Source of the DNA: Thermodesulfovibrio yellowstonii DSM 11347
GTDB lineage: Bacteria; Nitrospirota; Thermodesulfovibrionia; Thermodesulfovibrionales; Thermodesulfovibrionaceae
NCBI RefSeq assembly: GCF_000020985.1
Contig: NC_011296.1
Span: 1-64,000 of the forward strand
DNA: 64,000 bases
Direction: 5' to 3'
A program made the translations under genes and the position numbers. Shown here piece by piece: positions 62,005 through 64,000 of this stretch (position 1 is its first letter; every line of letters begins with the position of its first letter). Under the pieces are notes generated by a model. It saw nothing but the letters and a program-made list of their open reading frames with translations. It did no database searches and was not told the DNA's origin.

Positions 62005-62267
62005 ATAAATGTCCCTTTTAAATGAGGTCTTGTTTTCCAACATAAAGAACCCTTTGAGCCGAAATGGCTCAGAGATCTCTCGCAATCCCTTTTAAATGAG
62101 GTCTTGTTTTCCAACAGAAAAAAAATTAGTAGTTCTATCTTAGAATCATTTAAGTCGCAATCCCTTTTAAATGAGGTCTTGTTTTCCAACTGATCTGGAT
62201 AGAGAATTGGAGATAAAGGGAATAAAGGAAGTCGCAATCCCTTTTAAATGAGGTCTTGTTTTCCAAC
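62005..62267 (-). CRISPR. Four-repeat CRISPR array, transcribed leftward
   Basis: 37-bp repeats lie at 62005-62041, 62079-62115, 62154-62190 and 62231-62267. On the transcribed (minus) strand they begin GTTGGAAAACAAG and end GGGATTGCGAC. The last 8 nt, ATTGCGAC, would be the crRNA 5' tag. Repeats 3 and 4 are identical; repeat 2 differs by one base. Repeat 1 is conserved only over 62012-62041 and degenerate at its other end, marking the leader-distal end. The three spacers (37, 38 and 40 bp) are 62042-62078, 62116-62153 and 62191-62230. The leader is on the right, towards cas10. Confidence 0.95.
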
Positions 62268-62456
62268 GGTAGCCTTTGTAACTTACTGATTTTTATGGCT
62301 TTTTAGTGCCTTTTTCCGTAACCTCTCTCAGAGAGGGCTAAAATGTAAGTGAATACTTTCAAATTTTTACCACTTTTTAAAGTCTAAAACTTGTCAAAGA
62401 TCGTTGATACTGTAGCGAAAGCTAATTTAGCCTCTAACCTCTCACGAGATTGTAAT
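62268..62456 (-). other. CRISPR leader region
   Basis: Non-coding sequence from the predicted transcription start to the first repeat. It includes a short perfect hairpin, CCTCTC-TCA-GAGAGG (62323-62337), and two AACCTCTC strings (62321 and 62436 area). Positioned between divergent cas10 and the array, where spacer integration would occur. The remaining gap up to 62668 holds the array promoter and the cas10 upstream region. No gene seen. Confidence 0.7.
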
Positions 62457-62486
62457 TTTATACCACAATATATCCCTCTTCGTCAA
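62457..62486 (-). promoter_or_regulatory. Promoter of the CRISPR array
   Basis: On the minus strand TTGACG (62481-62486) and TATAAA (62457-62462) are 18 bp apart, a near-consensus sigma-70 promoter pointing at the array. Transcription would start near 62449, about 180 nt before the first repeat. The orientation agrees with the degenerate distal repeat. Confidence 0.6.
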
Positions 62487-62668
62487 GAGTAGAGAATAAG
62501 TATCTTACATTTTGTTTCGGATTTTTATCTGGCTGAATGTAAAATGCTTTAAAAACTCTTGTAATGAAATTAATAATTTATTAAAATTAATGGAAATATT
62601 TCTTAAACATTTTTTATGATTCCTGTTTAATTATTAAATTAAGTAAGTAGTATTTAGAGAGGAATTTC

Positions 62669-64000
62669 ATGATTACAGAACTTGAGGTTGTCGCAAAAGG
62701 AGGACTTCTTTACAATATTGGTAGGGTTGCTTTGAGAGCAGAAGGTAATTTTAATGAAGAAAATTTTGTTGAAAAAGGAAGGGAATGGATAGAAAAACAT
62801 CTTAAAAACGATGACTCTGCTCTCAAGATTGCGAAGTCTTTACAGGAAAAAGATGAATTGTTTTTCTTATGGAAGGAAGCCCACAGTCTTGCCTGCAAAA
62901 ATGAGGATATTAAATATTTTACCCCCAATCCTATTATTTCGCCTTTTTATAAAATAAGAAACCCAAATAATTTAAATGAAACCCTGAATAAAATTCCTTA
63001 TTATCAGCTACAATCTGAAAAACCTCAGATTGCTATATATAATAAACCTATTATAAATCATGAAAATTACAGGAGATTGATAGAGAAATTTAAAAAAGAC
63101 TTACAATCAACAAAGCCACCGTATGGTATTAATCTTTTAACTATGCTTATGGAAAAACATTTAAGTAACATACCTCTGGGAAGTCCTTTTGATGACGTAT
63201 CCATGTTTAGGCATTGTGTTCTTGTTTCCGCTATTTCAGGATGTTTGTATCTGTATCTAAAAGAAAAACGCAGAGATAAAGATTTTTCAGTAGCAAGTAT
63301 TGTAGATTGTCTTTCGTCAGAGAAACCTTTTCTTCTTGTGGGGGGAGATTTATCAGGGATACAGAAGTTTATATATACTATAACTTCAAAGGGAGCTCTG
63401 AGAGCCTTAAAAGGACGCTCTTTTTATATTGAACTTTTAATAGAGCATATAGTTAATGAAATCATTGATAACTTAAACCTTACGAGATGTAATATTGTTT
63501 TTTCTGCCGGAGGTAATTTCTGTATAGTTTCACCAAATACAGATAATGCAGTAAGTGAGTTAGATAAACTAAAGAGCAGGATTGAAACTTTTTTATTTAA
63601 TGAATTTAAAGGAGAACTTCAGCTTCATCTGGAATATATTGCTTTTGGAGAGGAGAGTTTTAAAAATTCAGCCTCTGTTTCTGATGGATTAGGAGAAAAA
63701 CTTGAAAAATCAAAGAAAACAGGGTGGCAAAAGAGGCTTAAAGATATTTTAAAACCTGAGTCTCCTCATGAAAACTGCCTTACTACTCAATGCGATGTGT
63801 GTTTTAGAGAAGACGTTTCGCTTGTTAGTTTACAAAGAGGAGATGAAGCATTGCAGGTGTGTGAACCTTGTTATTTCCAATATAAGCTTGGTGAGGAATT
63901 ACTTGAGATTTCAGAAGGTATTTCACCTGTTATATATAGGCTTAGTGAGCAACCTCAAGGAGATTATGTAAAAATTGAAAAATTCTATTACTGTTTTAGA
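62669..64000 (+). CDS. csm1: Cas10/Csm1, type III-A large subunit (partial, 5' part); HD motif replaced
   Basis: A single open frame of 444 codons runs off the window. GAGAGG precedes ATG 62669. Csm1 features include FDDVSMFRH, then FLLVGGDLSGIQKFIYTITSKGALRALKGRS in the first palm-like domain and a zinc ribbon with CDVC (about residue 375) and CEPC. The N-terminal HD nuclease motif, usually LLHDIGKF, reads LLYNIGRV with Y15-N16 in place of His-Asp, and the expected later HD-domain pairs are also missing, so ssDNase activity is probably lost. The GGDD cyclase palm would be beyond the window edge, so cyclic oligoadenylate synthesis cannot be judged here. Confidence 0.9.
   Translation, partial: MITELEVVAKGGLLYNIGRVALRAEGNFNEENFVEKGREWIEKHLKNDDSALKIAKSLQEKDELFFLWKEAHSLACKNEDIKYFTPNPIISPFYKIRNPNNLNETLNKIPYYQLQSEKPQIAIYNKPIINHENYRRLIEKFKKDLQSTKPPYGINLLTMLMEKHLSNIPLGSPFDDVSMFRHCVLVSAISGCLYLYLKEKRRDKDFSVASIVDCLSSEKPFLLVGGDLSGIQKFIYTITSKGALRALKGRSFYIELLIEHIVNEIIDNLNLTRCNIVFSAGGNFCIVSPNTDNAVSELDKLKSRIETFLFNEFKGELQLHLEYIAFGEESFKNSASVSDGLGEKLEKSKKTGWQKRLKDILKPESPHENCLTTQCDVCFREDVSLVSLQRGDEALQVCEPCYFQYKLGEELLEISEGISPVIYRLSEQPQGDYVKIEKFYYCFR

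Noticed and set aside
61989-62237. 82-aa minus-strand reading frame across the CRISPR array
   Set aside because: Its sequence is a translation of repeats (ENKTSFKRDC appears twice), so it is an artefact of the array.
63340-63400. GGD in VGGDLSGIQ as the Cas10 cyclase motif
   Set aside because: This is the conserved GDLSGIQ segment of the first palm-like domain; the GGDD cyclase motif lies further downstream, outside the window.

Overview
The window reads as a chromosomal segment of a low-GC, anaerobic, sulfur-respiring bacterium, most like Thermodesulfovibrio (Nitrospirota). That placement is an inference. It rests on a dsrN-dsrC-dsrMKJOP sulfite/sulfate respiration locus, AT-rich codon use, iorAB/paaK ferredoxin-linked acid metabolism, and a type III CRISPR repeat ending in ATTGCGAC. 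I saw no rRNA gene, tRNA gene or transposase.

Region 1 (1-8500) is dissimilatory sulfur metabolism: a CbiA-like amidase (dsrN), a zinc-ribbon protein, dsrC with its own terminator, an RsbRD-N-like protein and the membrane complex dsrMKJOP. Region 2 (8500-10940, minus strand) is kdsB-pyrG for CMP-KDO. Region 3 (10969-22233) holds lnt and an RF2 gene that needs a +1 frameshift, then an AT-rich gap (oriC candidate) and dnaA-dnaN-gyrB-serS, followed by a FliK-like/FlhB-C pair and trpC. Region 4 (22304-25811) is iorAB-paaK. It ends at a perfect 42-bp palindrome whose centre is a parS-type ParB site, about 12 kb from dnaA, which suggests that the replication origin is close by.

Region 5 (25850-28246, minus strand) is an Acr3/UspA/DUF2703 set, followed by galT. 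Region 6 (29534-46695, minus strand) is a large carboxylate (acetate) uptake and activation district. It has acs, two sodium:solute symporters each with a small membrane partner (DUF485 or DUF4212), two cNMP/CBS/DUF294 nucleotidyltransferase-like proteins, two DnaQ-type exonucleases, an OFA-family MFS transporter, a sigma-54 activator and an ADP-forming acyl-CoA synthetase fused to a GNAT domain. Two promoter regions here carry sigma-54 -24/-12 elements. Each has GTTAC-N5-GTAAC-type dyads at about -90 and -110, which looks like one regulon. The nearby activator has Glu where the receiver phosphoacceptor Asp should be.

Region 7 (46682-52906) has gyrA, an FmdB-type zinc ribbon, a SurA-N protein, cdaA, a YbbR-domain protein and glmM. 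Region 8 (52928-55808) is a tungstate ABC transporter with a ModE-like repressor and a dispersed intergenic repeat. Region 9 (55914-60714) is bactofilin, M23 peptidase, a YprB-like nuclease, a Xer recombinase, a TraT-like lipoprotein and a frameshifted gene. Region 10 (60750-64000) is a type III CRISPR locus: an NE0113/Csm6-type ring nuclease, a four-repeat array transcribed leftward from a recognisable promoter, and the 5' part of a Cas10/Csm1 whose HD motif reads YN. Several genes (iorA, the YprB-like gene, modE) have good promoters ending 6-8 nt before the ATG, so leaderless translation looks common here.
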